This document shows positions 12,376 to 27,300 of a DNA stretch of 64,000 bases, one piece after another (the first letter of the stretch is position 1; the number at the start of each line of letters is the position of its first letter). The notes beneath the pieces were generated by a model. The model was not told where the DNA came from and ran no database searches. It saw nothing but the letters and a program-made list of their open reading frames with translations. Source of the DNA: Lichenostomus cassidix. Lineage: Eukaryota; Chordata; Aves; Passeriformes; Meliphagidae. Where the stretch lies: assembly GCA_008360975.2 (NCBI GenBank), contig CM039211.1, positions 19,068,943 to 19,132,942 of the forward strand, given 5' to 3'. Made by a program: the position numbers and the translations under genes.

Positions 12376-15300
12376 GTACGGTTTTTAGTTGTTTTCACCG
12401 GAGGGGAAATATGCACTCCGCTTCTCGGAGCATGGAGGAGAGTTTCTGCTCTCTCTCTAGCTTTCGGGTGTTCAGAGGGGAGGGGAAAAGGCCTTTGCAA
12501 AACCATTCGAAGTGCTGCCGATTTCGCAGGATGGGAAGTGACCGGAGTGTTGGCCAGGCAGGGATATCTGTGTCTCGGCACTGGTGATTTACTCACACAT
12601 GGAGTGCTGATAAGTGGGAGAAACAGAGTTTCAAAACACTGCTAGTCAAATGTCGAAAGAGGAAGATTTCTTTAATTTGGAAGCGCTGTATTTTTCAGCA
12701 GAAGAGGAAGTTGCATGGGGGAGAAGTGAAAGGTCACTATTTTGGGAATAATAAGATTGATGCTGCTTAGTTCCCTGCCCGAGCGAGAGTGTGTGTGTTA
12801 AAAGAGAGGAGTGTGCCAAAGCTACAGCGTGCTGCTGCTGCTTCCAGAGTGAGCGTGTGGAGGGGCTGGAAGTGCTCCAACAAAAATGCAATTATTCCCT
12901 GGTGTTGATCGGGAGGGGTGTGAGAGGGGTTCGGACAGTGGGGAGCAAGCGGGGGAGGAGGAGGGCGATTTCCTGAAAGTGCCTATGTACAAAAGAGCAT
13001 TTATACCGATGAGGGAACGGGGCAGTGGTGGGGTTGTACGCTGGATTTCTTAGAATAGAATTGATTTTTCGTGGTTACACATAGTCCTTAGGGATACTCG
13101 AACATACAGCGATCCAGTATGATTGAGAAAAACAACTTTAAAAACCCCAGCAGTAAAGCAAGCAGAAAGGCGACCTAAGCATTTTGTATTGGCTGAGAAC
13201 AAGAACTTTTCTGAATGTTTCAGATGGTTTTCCCCTCACAGTCTGTACAACTTCCTTCACTTGAAAATTAACATTACCAGGGACATCTGTCTCTTTACTT
13301 GCTTAGAAGGGTGTTATGTTGATCTGCAAAAAAGTCAGCTTGCCTTGAATCAAACTTAATGCTAATAATGCTGGTAGAACTTGGTTTGTAATGAAGACAA
13401 ACAGCCTCTGTTTTGATAACAATAATCCTTATATTTGTCTTCTTGTCAAATGGACAGCTGGACCTAAAGAGAGGTCTTCTTTTTTCTTTTTTTTCTTTTT
13501 TTTTTCCCCCAGGAAGATTCTGTACGACAAATTTGTTGAAAAGCAGAACTGTAAAAATGCTTTCTCTGTAGAAACTTTGAAAAAGAGAATATGTGAACAT
13601 TCTCCCTGAGTTTTACAGGAGGAGAGATCTGCTTGCATGCTATAGCAGGAAAGATCCTCTGGTTTCATACGGGAAGCTCCAGACAGTTTTATGAAGCTGG
13701 CTGTATTTTAAATGTAGATTTCATTGTTTAAAGAAATGTCTTGCCTTCTTAGATGACTCTGATTCTTAAAATCTCCTCTAAATAGGTTTGTCTTTCTGTG
13801 TGTTTCTTCATAAACAATTTCAGGTGCCAGGATTTTCATGCTGAAAAAAGGCATTTGAAGCAGGTGTCTGAGACAGAAAAGAAAGGGTAGCTTTTTGATT
13901 AGTTATTTTTAGCTTGGGAAATATTTGGTTTTTGCTGTTCTTTGTTCTTAATGTGTTAGAATAGAAAATGAAACAGTAACCATTGTGGGAAGATGAGGTA
14001 CAGATGTCACTGAGAAAGTTTTCAGTCAGTCTGTAAATGTATTCCTGGTAATATATTCACATCTTTAAAAGAACAGTTTAGAAAATGCATGAGAAAATGG
14101 GCGTTTAGTGTGTATGGGAATAAAAAACAGGGATTAACATGTAAAAGTGTAGAATAGCAGTTGTTACACTGCTTTTCCTACTCTGATTGGACATTTATGG
14201 AAGCATAAAATACAGAAAAATACAGTCAAATACCTGTGTATTTGAAGTAATCTAGTGTATGTAGCATAATATAGGAAAAGTCTTGCAACTAACTAGCTCT
14301 GTTTCATGAAGAAACTATGCTTTTTGTGTAAAGAAAATTGATGCTTCACAAATTCAAACTGAACGTGTGGCTCAGGGTTTTGATACTGAGGATATATAAT
14401 TTTTAAGTGGTTTTCCAAAGGGGGGGTGGTTGATTTTTTTTTCCTTAGGTGCAAGAATGAATGTCACTCTAGAAGAGAAGTTCTGATTCACCCACAAATT
14501 ATATGGTCCATCCAAGGAATTAGGAGGTAAAGGCCTGTCTGTGACTGTTACGGAAGGAATAGATGTACACTTGGACAGTTATAAAATAGTTATTTTAGCA
14601 GATTCTGTACATTTCAAGGTCAAAGCTAGAGATGAAGGGTGTAGTGGCTAATCTGCTACAAGCGAAAAACTGAAAGGATGAGAAGGCTAGATGAAAAATG
14701 TTGGTTTAGTGATGTTTGTAAGCGTGGGCAGATTTTTCTGTTTTCCTTTAATGCAGAAATGCTCGATTGTCCAGGGAAGCATCACTGGCCAGGAGCTGGT
14801 GAAGGGGTCTGTGAGGAGCTCTGGAGTTCAGCTGCAGCTTCCAGGTGTGACTCCCAGACGAGGTGTTGGAAGATCAGCCTCAGTGAAAAGGAGAGTTGAG
14901 GACACAATAGTACATTGTGTATGTTCTGCCAATGATCTGATGCTGAAGTGAGCAATACTTCATTTTCAGCTGCTTTATACAAGTGAAGTGCAGTAATTGG
15001 AGAATATTGTGATGTCTATAAAAATAGATTGTGTGGATTATTTTTAGAAATCCACTAACAAAATCCAAGATTGTAAGCTTTACTATGGTGAAAAGGAACT
15101 ATACCCATTCTTTCAGTGAAACCCAAAATCAAAGTCAATTTCGAATGCCAAACTCCTAAAGATTTTCTTTTTGTAATTAATCGAATAATGGTAGAGCATT
15201 TGACATCAAGTAAAATCTAATTTTTTTTAACAGGAACAGAGAATAAAAAGACATTGCTAGAAGACAGTCATTACCCCACTATATATTATACTAATTGCTG

Positions 15301-18300
15301 GATATAGGGTATGCAGCAATGTATGTGGGCTTTTCTGCCTTTGATGTCTCCGTGGTCTGTGTTAGAATGGTAACATGAAAAAGGTTTTTTCCTCCTGCCA
15401 TGCTGCTCAGTAACTGCAGAACAATCTTTGTATTCGTCTGTATCCCACAATGCTGTGGCAAATACATGCATGTGTCTGTATGGCATCAGTCTGTATTGCA
15501 TTTACAGATTCCAACAGCTGTCAAGATATAAATAACCCTCTCATATTTTCTTGTTTTCATTGCTTTTGCCCAGGATGAAACAAATTGTGTGTTATAGGCT
15601 TCTTATGGACGTTAACATTTAAGATGCATAGCATAATTTCATTCTGGTGTTGATTGGTTACATGTCACCTACTGTGGAAGGTACCAAATGGTTTCAGGCT
15701 TTGATTTGATTGAATTAATTTTTGAGATCTGAAAGGAATGTTCTTAATGCCATCGTGTTAAAACTGTGTGTTGTGAGTACACGTTAACATACATGCCTAT
15801 ACCAATTAGAATTATTGTGATCTGAATGTGTTTCTTCAATAGAAGGAAATAGTAATTCATGTAAAGCTCCAGAGAACTTCATCTTCATTCTTCAGGTTTT
15901 ATGCAGTATATTTAAAAAATAACAGAAGAGAAGTTAGTGTCTCAAAGGAGAAGTAAAATAATAACAGGTATCAGGGTGAATGCAATACATAGCCTGTAAA
16001 ACAATGGATATTGTATTACAAACTTGGGCACAAGTGAGAGCCTGCATTGCACCTTTATCATACTTAGTTTTGAATACCACATTTCAAGGGAGAGAGAGAG
16101 ATCACTGCATTCCTACAAGTGCTTGGAGATTTTTTTAGACATGATTAACATTTTTTTTAATCCGAATGAGATTACTGAAGAATGAGCTCACCTGTTTTGT
16201 TCCTTTAAGAGCTCAGAACAACACAGGGGTTATAAAATCACAGAGCACTCACTGTTTCAAGAAGTTAGTACTCCCTCCTGCAAGTAGTCATGGATTTTCC
16301 TTGACAATTTGCAGTCAGCTCTCATGTATGAACATATTTTCCAAGCTAGAATTTTGTTCATTTAGACAACAAATCATCTGCTCTTGTGATCCTACAGGCT
16401 GCTTACTCCATCTGCAACATCCCAACAACATGGGACTCTGTAATGTATAATTCTCCATCCCACTAACTTCAAAGCTAGCATTTGTTAGAACCCTTTCTTA
16501 TTTTACAACAGTGAGTAGGGAAATCCAAACTGTAGAAGTAGAGCATGGAATTAATACTTAACCCCACAGACTTGATTTACCTTCTGTTCTCACCCCAAAG
16601 ACTAAAAAATGTGGGCTTTCTTTGTTTCATTTGCTCTTTGACTACCCTCTCTTGTCAAAACAATAATCTTCATAAAGCATTAAGGCCAGTGAACAGTTCA
16701 GGAGCAGGAAGTACCATCTCACCACAGTGGATGTATTAGAGATCTTGATTACTCAATTTGAGGACTTTTTATTTCACAGATAACTTGCTTACTGCTGATG
16801 AAGAGAATGAAAAGATTGACGTGGTTGTACATATCATGTACACAACTTTGTAAATCATAGCAGTGCTTGACAATTTGGCATTTTGTGCAATCCCTTGTAT
16901 ATGAGTATATTATCCCTTGAATTCAAGGTATTGAATTAGACTTCAAGAGTAATAGGACAGGGCAATGGGGAAAAAAAGTATCCCTGGAAAGAAGGAAAAA
17001 AGAAAATAAGCTTATGAGAGGTTAGAAAGAACTGTTACTAACCAGATGCTGTAATATCTTAACATATGCATGAGGAAATCATTCTCAGAGGTACAAATAG
17101 CAGGGCAAAAGGAAAACCAAGAAGCTGAAACTTTAATGAAGAAGAAGCAATGGGAAATTCAGAGGAGTAGGAGTAAAGTACACAGGCTAGGTGGGGGATA
17201 GTACATTTAATGAAGCAAGATGCAGGAAATAAAGGACTCTGAGGACATGAATACAACTGCCATGGTTTGTTGCACAGCTGCTGCACCTTTGTTGAGATGT
17301 GGGCTCTTGAATCTGTCAGCAAGTGCACTGATTCAGGCTGTTAGGCCATAAGACTCTGTGAGAAACTCTGTACCTCTTCCCTTCAAAATTGAAAGAATGG
17401 TTGTTTTTATTTTGCTGGTCACATCAGGGTCATCTTTGAGATAACCTGTTTGTGAGTGGATCAGATGGCCACCCTGATTGCTTTTCCTACAGGCTCAGAA
17501 TTTAATTAGTTCAACTGATGTTTTTTTGTTGTATAACACATTTGGAAGTCCATATGCAGTAGTTGTTTTCTGCAGGACACTTTGTACCTCATGTATTTAT
17601 TAATCTGTGCAGCTGGATCAGATGAGGAAGCGAGGTGGTAATTTGAGCACAGGCCATGGGATAAACATGGGCTGTAGCTGATAGATTACTACAGAGAATC
17701 ACTGAAACTTAACAGGTTAATCATTTAGCTGTGATTGTTGGCTTGAATGCTAGATTGCTTTGAGAAAATTCCATTAATATAATTATACTTATGCAATCAA
17801 ATCTTTTAATCCAAAATGAACTGCAAGGTTCACAAGCTTAGTTTCAAATAAGATACAGTCCCTTGAGCTTTCTGATTGATAGAGAGAATCATAGATTAAT
17901 TGAGGCTCTAGGGAGTTTCTGGAGGTCACTGGGCAAAAACCTTCCACTGGAGGCAGAGCCAGCTTTAAAGATGGATCCAAATTCAAAGTTAGATGAAGTT
18001 GCTCAGGCTTTTTCCAGTTACAATGACAGTGTCTTTGAGAGCAGTGGTATCACCACTTCTCTAGCAAGCACTTCTCTAGTACTTCAGTATTTGGCCACCC
18101 TTGCTGTGAAGATGGTCATGCCTAATGAGACTTCCCCTTGATGCTGCTTGTGTCTCTTGCCCTCTTCTCTTTTGCTGTGCATCCTCAAAACGAGCGTGAC
18201 TCTCTCTACTCTGTACTCAGTAACAGGTTACACATGTTGGTAAGGTCCACTGTTACTATGTTCAAACCTAGCACTCTCAACGCATCTTTGGTCAGTATCA

Positions 18301-21300
18301 GGCACTCCACCTCCCTACCCATGTTGGTGGCAGTCTGTAGGATCAGCTTCAGTTTGTCACCTCCTTTTTTTTGGGAGATACTTGGGTGACCAATACCATT
18401 CACAATGTTCCGTGTAAGGGAAGAAAATACTTGGGTTTCAAGTTCTGCCGGGATATTTTCATCTTCCAAAATTGTTTGTCGTACTGGGGACTGTTTCCCA
18501 ATCTACTTTTCATTTGTCTGTTGATGACAGCATTTGCTGTATTATTGTACTTACACCTTTGGGTTGCTTTCTTTGGGGACTTTGCAACCTATGCACTGCC
18601 ATAAATGAGACAGAGGTTAGAGATCAGGAGCAAAAGTCAGCAAATGTCTGCACAATCAAAAGAAGTGTCTTGGTAAGGGAAGGGCCTTGCACATGCATTT
18701 GGTAAAGCTGTACTCTTTACCATTACTATTTCCAAGTGTAATAGCAGGCTAAATGAATTGCTTCTAAGAATAATGAGCGTTTTGTAATACATTAGCCAGG
18801 AATAGCTTAAGGAAAATGTAATGTTGAAACACTAATTGTAATTTGCAATTTTTATTCAAAACCACACATAATTCCTTTTATCAGTATCGATTTATCGTTT
18901 GGTCAAATCTTCCATTAAATGTTACAGTTTTAGAAGGGTTCTTAAATGCTGATTGTTGAGAAGCAAAATGCATCCCATGACTGCTCAGGCATTTTGAGTT
19001 CCTCTGATAATAAATGTAGCAAATGAAAACTATATTGCAGCTGTTATTTCAAGCTTCTGGACTGATTTTTTTGTTACAATTAGATTACAAAATGTGGTAA
19101 GAGGAGACCATTTCATAAAGAGGTATGAAAGATTTTCATGCTATTTCATGAAACAACTTCTGGTTTTCATTTTTCCATACATCACACATAATACAAGTGG
19201 TAGGCTAAAGTAGTTTCGTCTGTTTCATAATGGCTTTAAAGCAAGAATTACTCTTTCATATTTAAAGATTAATTTTTCATGTTTGCATATTGGTTAGATA
19301 CGTCATAGATCCAGTAGTATTGTTATTAGTATCCATATATCCATTATATCCATATTAGATCCACCAGTAGTATTGTTATTAGTACCAACTGCTGTTTATG
19401 AATTAAGAAATGTTTATGATTAAGAAATTTGAGAGCTTAAACTGACTGTTTCTGCATTAATGAGTAGCACTAATCAGAACAATAGCCTTATACATATTGA
19501 CATTAAGGTGTTTTTTTTATGGTGGGAAATCTGAAAGTTACAGATGTTCATGTTTTCTTGGTTTGCGTAATTGCATTTGATGAGTTGCTTGTGTTTTTTA
19601 ATGGTAGGTCTACACTTCCTGTTTTGTGGGCACATCTCTGTCGTGACTACAGGACAGGATACACAGTGGGATTAGTGATAAAGTGCAACTGCCAAAAACG
19701 TGGTTGTTTTAACCACCGTGTCAGCAAAAGCACAAGCCTTAAACCTGTGCTCATTTGGGCATAGTCTTGCTTTGAAGGAGAAGGGGACAGACTGAGAGAC
19801 CTGTTCTTTGAGATATTGTTTCTACATTCATAACTTTGGGAAGTTTATGTTTTCTCATAAATTTTGTTCTCATCCCTGGGATTCTCTGCCTGGGTTGTGT
19901 TGTGAGTTGACTCTGTTTCATCAGTTGATTCCCTGTCACAGTTCTGGTGTGTGGCTCATTTCTTGTGCTGGGCTGGTGCACAGTGAGAGGTAGAGAGCTC
20001 ACACCTCAGCATGGCATGTTGGATTCAGTCTGGGGATCTTGGGATTCAAAATCTTCCCTACAGAACTGATTCAGCAGAAGCAATACAGAGGAATGGATAC
20101 ACACTGTATAAACTAATTTAATTTTCTCCAGCTTTTGCAGAATTTAGCATCAGTGTTTGTAGCTATGCAGATTAGTAGTGAAAGATCAGATAGTATGTTT
20201 TGCATAGCAATAGGGAAAGCCTACATTTCAGTTTGACATATAATATACAAATGTCAGGGTGTCTGCACAGAGTCCTGTCCTGCTGGCAGTTTGCAGTAAT
20301 GAGAGTAAATTGCAGTAAAGTGGGAATAAGCACCTCATTTATTTCAGAGCATTTATCCTTGAAAGGTTTGAAACCTGAAATTCCAGGGACATATTCTGAG
20401 ATGGTTTTATGTATCTATAAAGGCCAGTAATTGCAAGTTTCTCTAAGGCATTGCTGACTGCCCTGTGATTTTGGTGGATCTCTAAGAATGTGATACCCTC
20501 AAGTCTCTATCCCAAAATGTTTACATTCATACATGAATTAATAAAGCACTGACTTAGTGCATGCACAGACAAGCATCCACTTAATTAACTTCAAAGAGGT
20601 GTGGAGGAAACTTTGAAAAATGCAGAAACTCCATTGTTTTAAAACCTGGGGCATTCATGAGGTCTGGTTTTGCTTTTGCTATATCCACTTGGCAAAACTA
20701 TTCTACAAAATTTTTATTTATAGAAAGAATAAAATTTTGGTTTCATGTTAACAGAAGTAAGCAGATGACGCAAATATTTCAGCGACAGATTCTAAGGGCT
20801 GTTTTTTACTACTTGCAAATAAGAAAATGAATGGATGTTTCTGTTCACTTAAAAACCTTTGTTTTAGAAATATTCACTGAGAAATAGTGATGTAGAATTT
20901 ACTTTAGGAACTTGAAACAATGAATCATTAATTTGAGCATCTATGAACAGAAATGGTGGATACTTCAGGAAGTGGTAGAAATAAAGTTTGACTCTGGTAT
21001 CTTGTGGTAAGATGTCCTCATCAAGCTCACAGCCTTGTCCTCAATGCTGAAAGTTAGGGATTTAAATTCTGCGATGCAAGACATTGGTGTCGTGGGATGT
21101 ATGTTTAAACTCACCTTTCTTTGCAACAAGCAGGTGGTATCAAAATCTGTTGAAAGAGATGTTACTTGCAGTTACATGATGATGTAACTTACAGTTATGA
21201 TGTTACTTACAGTTAAATGTTGATCCCTTTGTTGCGGTGTGTTATGAGAGGACAGCAGTATAGTGAGGAAAAGAGAAACTGTTGACATTTTTATTTCAGT

Positions 21301-24300
21301 GCAAATATTTGAAATTTAGATTGATGTTTCTATTCACTACTTGAGGGCTTTCCTTCTCCGGGCTCAAATTTGCATTCCCTCCTTCTTACTGTGGGCAATA
21401 ATCTTGAAAATCTCAAGGTACAACAGCCTTTCCTCCTATTGTATCTCCCTTCATAGCTGATCACTGCTGTCCATCACCTAGATGCAGATGTCATTTGATG
21501 CCGATGCAAAGTCAAGAAGCTAAATGGTCGAATTCTGCAGCAGTCAACAGCTGTAAAAAACAATGCAGTCAAGTCTCATGTGCTTTGCCCCAAGAAGTGA
21601 ATTACAGAGTAGATTCAGGTTTTACAAATGACAGAGCAGTTGAGGCTGAAAGGGACCTCTGGAGGCTGTCCAGTTTTTAGTCAGTAAATATACTTGCAAC
21701 ATTTAAAAATAAGTTTAAAAATATTTTAAAAATAAAAAGGATTGCTACTCCTTTGCCAGCTAACAAAGTTCTGTGTCCAAATAATACTGCTTCCTAATGC
21801 AGAAGAGAATGACAGTGCCACACATACAGCATTTAACCAGAAGATTCAATTTTACAGAAGATTAAGTTGCTAACAGTATTGAAGACCTAATTTTTCTCTT
21901 ATGTTTTATATTCCACTAGAATTTAGTGACATTAGTGAAAGCAACACCAAACTCTTAAGTTACATGGGGAGGTGGACTAGGTGGACTGGTGTTTTGACAG
22001 TCTTAGTTTGTGTTTGAGAGTTTTGGTGTTAAGTCAAATACTTTAAAAGTGAGTTTGAGTGGCACTAGCGGAAATAAAGAGGAGTCAAAGCAAAGCCTAT
22101 GAAAAATAAACTATGTACTTGGGTCTTGGAGAGTCAGTGCTGACTGACTGCAAGGGAGTAGAGAAGTGAAAAGACTCTCAGCCACTGGTTTCACAATTGG
22201 AAGTTTGATTGAAGGTCATGGTAGCTGAAGTATGGATACAGAGGAAACGGGCTGTAGCTATTAAATATTGGGAAAAGAGCTTAAAACTCAGGGGTTGGTT
22301 TATTTTGCTCCTTGTGGAAGAGGAAAGTAAGCATGTTAGCTGTGCAGAGAAAATGACCATTTCAGCCACCAAGTGTAGTCTTCCATCATCACAGGTACCA
22401 TGAGTGACTGGTCTCAAAGGGTGGACAAAGCATATATTCTCTGTACAGCCATGCATTGAATGCCATAACGTTTTTCCTTTGTGCTATAAAACAGGAAAAA
22501 GGGGAGTGAAAAATTAAAAACTGAAGAAGAGATGAAGAGTATCACTAGTGCCTTAAGCCTAAAGAACAGCCAATATCTGATAAGTAAAATTCTTAGACAG
22601 CATATTTTCTTATGTTTTATAATCTATAATTCAGTGTTGATATTGGAAATGAATATACCAGTCAGACACCTGAGAACTGAAAGCACCGGTAATCACTGCT
22701 AGATTTTATGTAGCTGGCCTGTAGCTGTGGCAGTTTTCAGTACCTCGGAAGCTATATATATATATATATGTATGTATGTATTTACACACACACACCTACA
22801 CACACATATGAAATGAATGGTAGCAATCCAGCCTACTCTCAACATTATGATGAAAGACATACCAAGGGACTCCCATCCTCTCTGTAAGAAACAGACAGTG
22901 TAGCTACAGATCAACACAGAGAAGAAAAGAGAACCAGAACTAGAAATACAAGAAAAACATTAACTACTTTCAAAGACATTGTAAGATCCCTCACAAACTT
23001 CTGTGTCATTTGAACTCTCTGAAGCCTCTGCTTTGACTTTCTTTGCATGTGATTCAAATACAAGCCCTTTGCATTTTGACAGCCAGGTTGTGACGTTTGC
23101 CTTGTGATTGAGTTCCCTGTCACTCCTATGCTAGATTGGCACCTTGTCTGGACCTTCCAGTTTATTATGTTTTTGCAACATATATCTTAATCTTAAATTC
23201 TACCACTGCCCCATCTCAAATTTAAGTTTCTGCAATGGATTTCAAGTTCTCCAGGGTTCCTGGCCTCAAAGTTATTCCTTCTATGTTCAAGCTAGGAACT
23301 CCTTTTTTATAAGCATATAGGTCCTGGGCCTACAGCTAAGTGTTTTAGTTGGTGGGTTTTGGTTTTGTTGGCTTTTTGTTGTTGCTGTTGTGTTTTTGTT
23401 TGTTTTGGGTTTTTTGTGAGAAAACATTCCTTTTGCCAGGATGGTTTTAAGAGCAATTACGTACCTCTTTTTTTAAACTTCAGGTTTTGGGTTCCACTTG
23501 GCTTAGGGAGCTTGACACTGTTCCTTGCTGCAGTTCGGTACATATTCCTAAGGCTGGACAAAACACAGAGTACCTGCATTGCATTTGATTGATTGGAAGG
23601 AGTGACATAAGATACACTTTATTTCCTGTGAAAAGATTTGTTCAGTGTTGCTATTCACTGTGCATGGACACCTGGTAGATACAGAGGAACCTAATATAGC
23701 CCTGCAAAGGCCAACAGCTGAAATATACATGCTGCATATTTACCAACACTGCACCAGTTGTTACATTCCAACGAGGATAACAAATGGAGGCAGAGGACTG
23801 AAATACCAAATTAAGTTCATGACACTGCTCTGTGTAGCTGTCATTTTGTCTGTTTAATATATAGTGTATGTTGAAATATTCTTTTCTGTGAACAGTCATC
23901 AGAGGTTAATCTGATTTTTTTTTTTTTTCTTCTTTTTAAAGCTACCCTGTTAATTAAAATACATACAGAGGTCTTAGGAAAAATGACTTTTAGAAGGCTT
24001 TTTAAAATTTCTAAATCAGCTACAGTATATGTATCATGTGATGCACAGTCTGGCTGTGGGAAGCACAAGCATGTAAAACCAGAATAACTTGTTGGCACTG
24101 ACTGCTCCCATGGGACTGCAAAACTCTGTAACATTCTTATTGGAAATAGCATCATTGCTAGCCGCTCTACCCAACCATAACCTTCAGATACATTTTTTGG
24201 CAATTCTTCTCACCTCTGGATCTGAAAGGTGTTTTATTTCCTGGGTTTTTTAATAGTTTGGTTTTGTGTTTGCAGCTAGAATGTGGGTCCTATTTTGCTG

Positions 24301-27300
24301 TTCTTAAAATTTTGGACATTTTAATACACTAATGTTAGAATTAAATAGCAAAATGCAGAAGCATATAACAATGTCAATTATGTTTTGCAAACATATTGTC
24401 AATGACTTATTCAGCATTTTACTGAGTGAAAAGAAGCTGTTCTAAATGGCATGTGCTGGCTTTTATTTTTCCCATGTTTCTGTAGCTGAATGTATGCTCA
24501 CTTTCAGTATGAGTATGCAGATTAGACATAGTCTGTATTTTCAAAAATGCTTCATTAGCCATATTTTTTTGCAAAATTTCTTGATAAACTGTTGCTCCAG
24601 AGTCACTTGCAGCCTCATAGCCAACTTCCAAATCCAGTAAGACTGCTCATGCAATATTTGCCATGCATTAGGCTTGGCTTCAGATGGAGCATTTTTTCTT
24701 TTGAAGATCTTCCAGTATGAATACTAGAACTAGTGTGCGTTGCTTGAATAATTAACATTCTCATTTTATGCTCAGTTGGTAACAATTATTGCAAGCAAGA
24801 ATTTAGTACAATTTACTGTATCTGTTAAGAGAACTGTAAGCAAATGTTTCCTATGAAAGAATGCTTTGTATGCATTGAAAATTTTAGTTTAAACTGTTTT
24901 CTAGTTAAAACTGGTATTCGTATATAAATTCCTCTTTTTAAACACAAGGTGCCAAGTAAAATATTTGATCTTCCAATAAGGACCTTGTGTACATGAATTA
25001 AAAAAGTAAAGGTGTATGTCAAAGAAGCAAGTACTGTACAGGGTCCTTGTTTGAGGGTTTTTTTTCATTCCTCCTTCTGCACTTAGCCATTTGCTCTCTG
25101 GGTTTTTCACTGCCTGATGGTGCTTGCCCCAGCTATCTGCCCTGCTGATGTCCCTCTGTCAATAAACTTTGTGGCTGTCCTGGTCTCTTCCCACTCCTGC
25201 CCTCAGCCAGCTGAGAAGTTGCACTCCCAGTGTCTGAGGTTGAAGAGCGAAAGCTCTCAGGGCTTCTGGTCTTGCATGTCTGGTGCAAGCCTCAGTTTTC
25301 ATCAGCTTTTGAAAAGGCAACAAGTGAACAAATGCATGTGAATGTGGAGACTGGCCAATATGCTGAAGTGGCCGTCTGGGAACTGCTGTATTTTTGGAAG
25401 GAATTCTGGAAGAATTTCTGGAAGGATTGTAAGGACTTTGACATATCTTTCACCCAAGAAACTTTGAAGCACTTAGATAAGAGTCAAAACACTGAGTCTT
25501 CTGTTTAAAAAGAAAAAAAAGGAGCATTTAAAAACCTTTTTGAAACTGTGACTCACTTGCTCAGATGGTTATTAAGAAGAAGCTATATATATCATGTGGC
25601 AGCTAGAAAAATCAACTTACCTTATTCATATCTGAAGAATTCATAGTCTGTATCCTACCACTCATGTTTTTTAATCATATTATCATGTAATGAGTATATT
25701 GTCAAAGTTATTACAGCCCTGGTAACAGGTTTATGACTATTTCTGCCTATTTTGTACTTCAGAACTTGTTTGTTCACTGCTAACTCTTGTAGTTTATCAC
25801 CATTGGAGCTTTACCTTACTGAAGTCATGTATTTATACATGAATTCATATATTTATATGCCTCTATTTCTTTTTTTTTATATATCTGGGCCTGTATCATT
25901 CCTGAAAACAAGGGTAGACCTGTAAAGACCCAGAAAGCAGAAAGCACAAAAAGATTAAAAATTCAGTAATTCTTTTATCCCTTCATATCTAGGCGATCTC
26001 ATGATTTTGGAGGTGCATGACTCATGGTCACATACACTCAGGGAGCTTAACACTGTCAATTCCACTTGATTTCAAGTTGCCTCCCTCCAGGGAAATGGTG
26101 CTCTTTCACTGCAGGAGTCTGACTGAACATGCAATTTGTATGGCATGTGCAGGCTTTTAGCTGTGGTTCTCACACAGTCCGTAGAGAGGCAGACACACAC
26201 ATCCACGCAGGACTCCTGGCAGGAAGTCCATTGCCATATTTCTCAATGCTATGTGATTGTCTTTTAAATGCTGCCTGAAGCCTTCAGCCAGCCCTTCAGT
26301 CAAAGGCTGTCTCTTTCCTTCCAAGCCCATGTTGGTGTTTTTTGTGCCTTACCCAAAAGCCCTCATTTTTGTGCCTTACTCGTGCAGCACGTGATGTGTC
26401 AGTGACTAAAATGAGAACTGGGGCTCAGGCAGCAGCATTTCACAGTCATATTTTCTCTTCCTTTGGGATTGTTGTATCAACACAGTGAGTATCAGAAAGC
26501 TCAGCTCTTGACTTGACCGTGGAATTTAACAAGGTTCGCTGTAGTTTTTTTACTGGATGCCTTTTTTTTCTTTTCCTTCATTATGAGAAGTTTAAAAATA
26601 TTCAGTGACTCAAGCATTCATTGTCAATGTACATGAGATTATATACATTCAGCCCCAAGTGATGTTGACTCTACCACAGGCTGTTGTCTTGAGGAAAAAA
26701 AAAGTTGGTTTTATTTCCAAATACTACCTTTTATTTTTTTTCTTTTTTCCAATTTAAATAGAGTTGAGACATAGGGTATGTGGTAACAGTGTAATAGTCA
26801 CTTGCCACAGTAGGGAGGGCGGTGAGCTAGCTTCCATGTGAGGGAAAAGTCAACATTGCAGCCATAAGTATGAGTCTCCTTGTACTTTTTAGCAGTCTCC
26901 TGAGAGACTATTAACCACAATTTTAAATTTTTCACTGAAAGTTTATATTTCCACCACAGTTTAGGGAAAACCTCTGCATGGTAAAATATTTTGGGAAAAA
27001 CACATCCAGAATTCTACATGTCCAGTATTTATTCACTTTAATACAGAAAATACCATGTCAAACATGCATAGTGTGTGCTTGGTTACGAAAATCAAGAAGT
27101 TTCATAATCACTGAGCTCACAACTTTCACAGGAGGCGGTCCCTAGTACCTTGTTTACTCATCTAAATCATAACTTAGGAGATTTTTCAGATGTCTGCCCT
27201 ATTCCTAAGATTGATCTTGTAAATTTCAAAGTATTGGAAGCAGGATTTCCTCTGAGAGCCTTTCCTCTTGGACAACTTTCCTCTGTGGAGCTGTGGCTTT

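Noticed and set aside
17863..18141. 92-codon open frame
   Set aside because: It overlaps a degraded CR1 fragment and shows no family motif.
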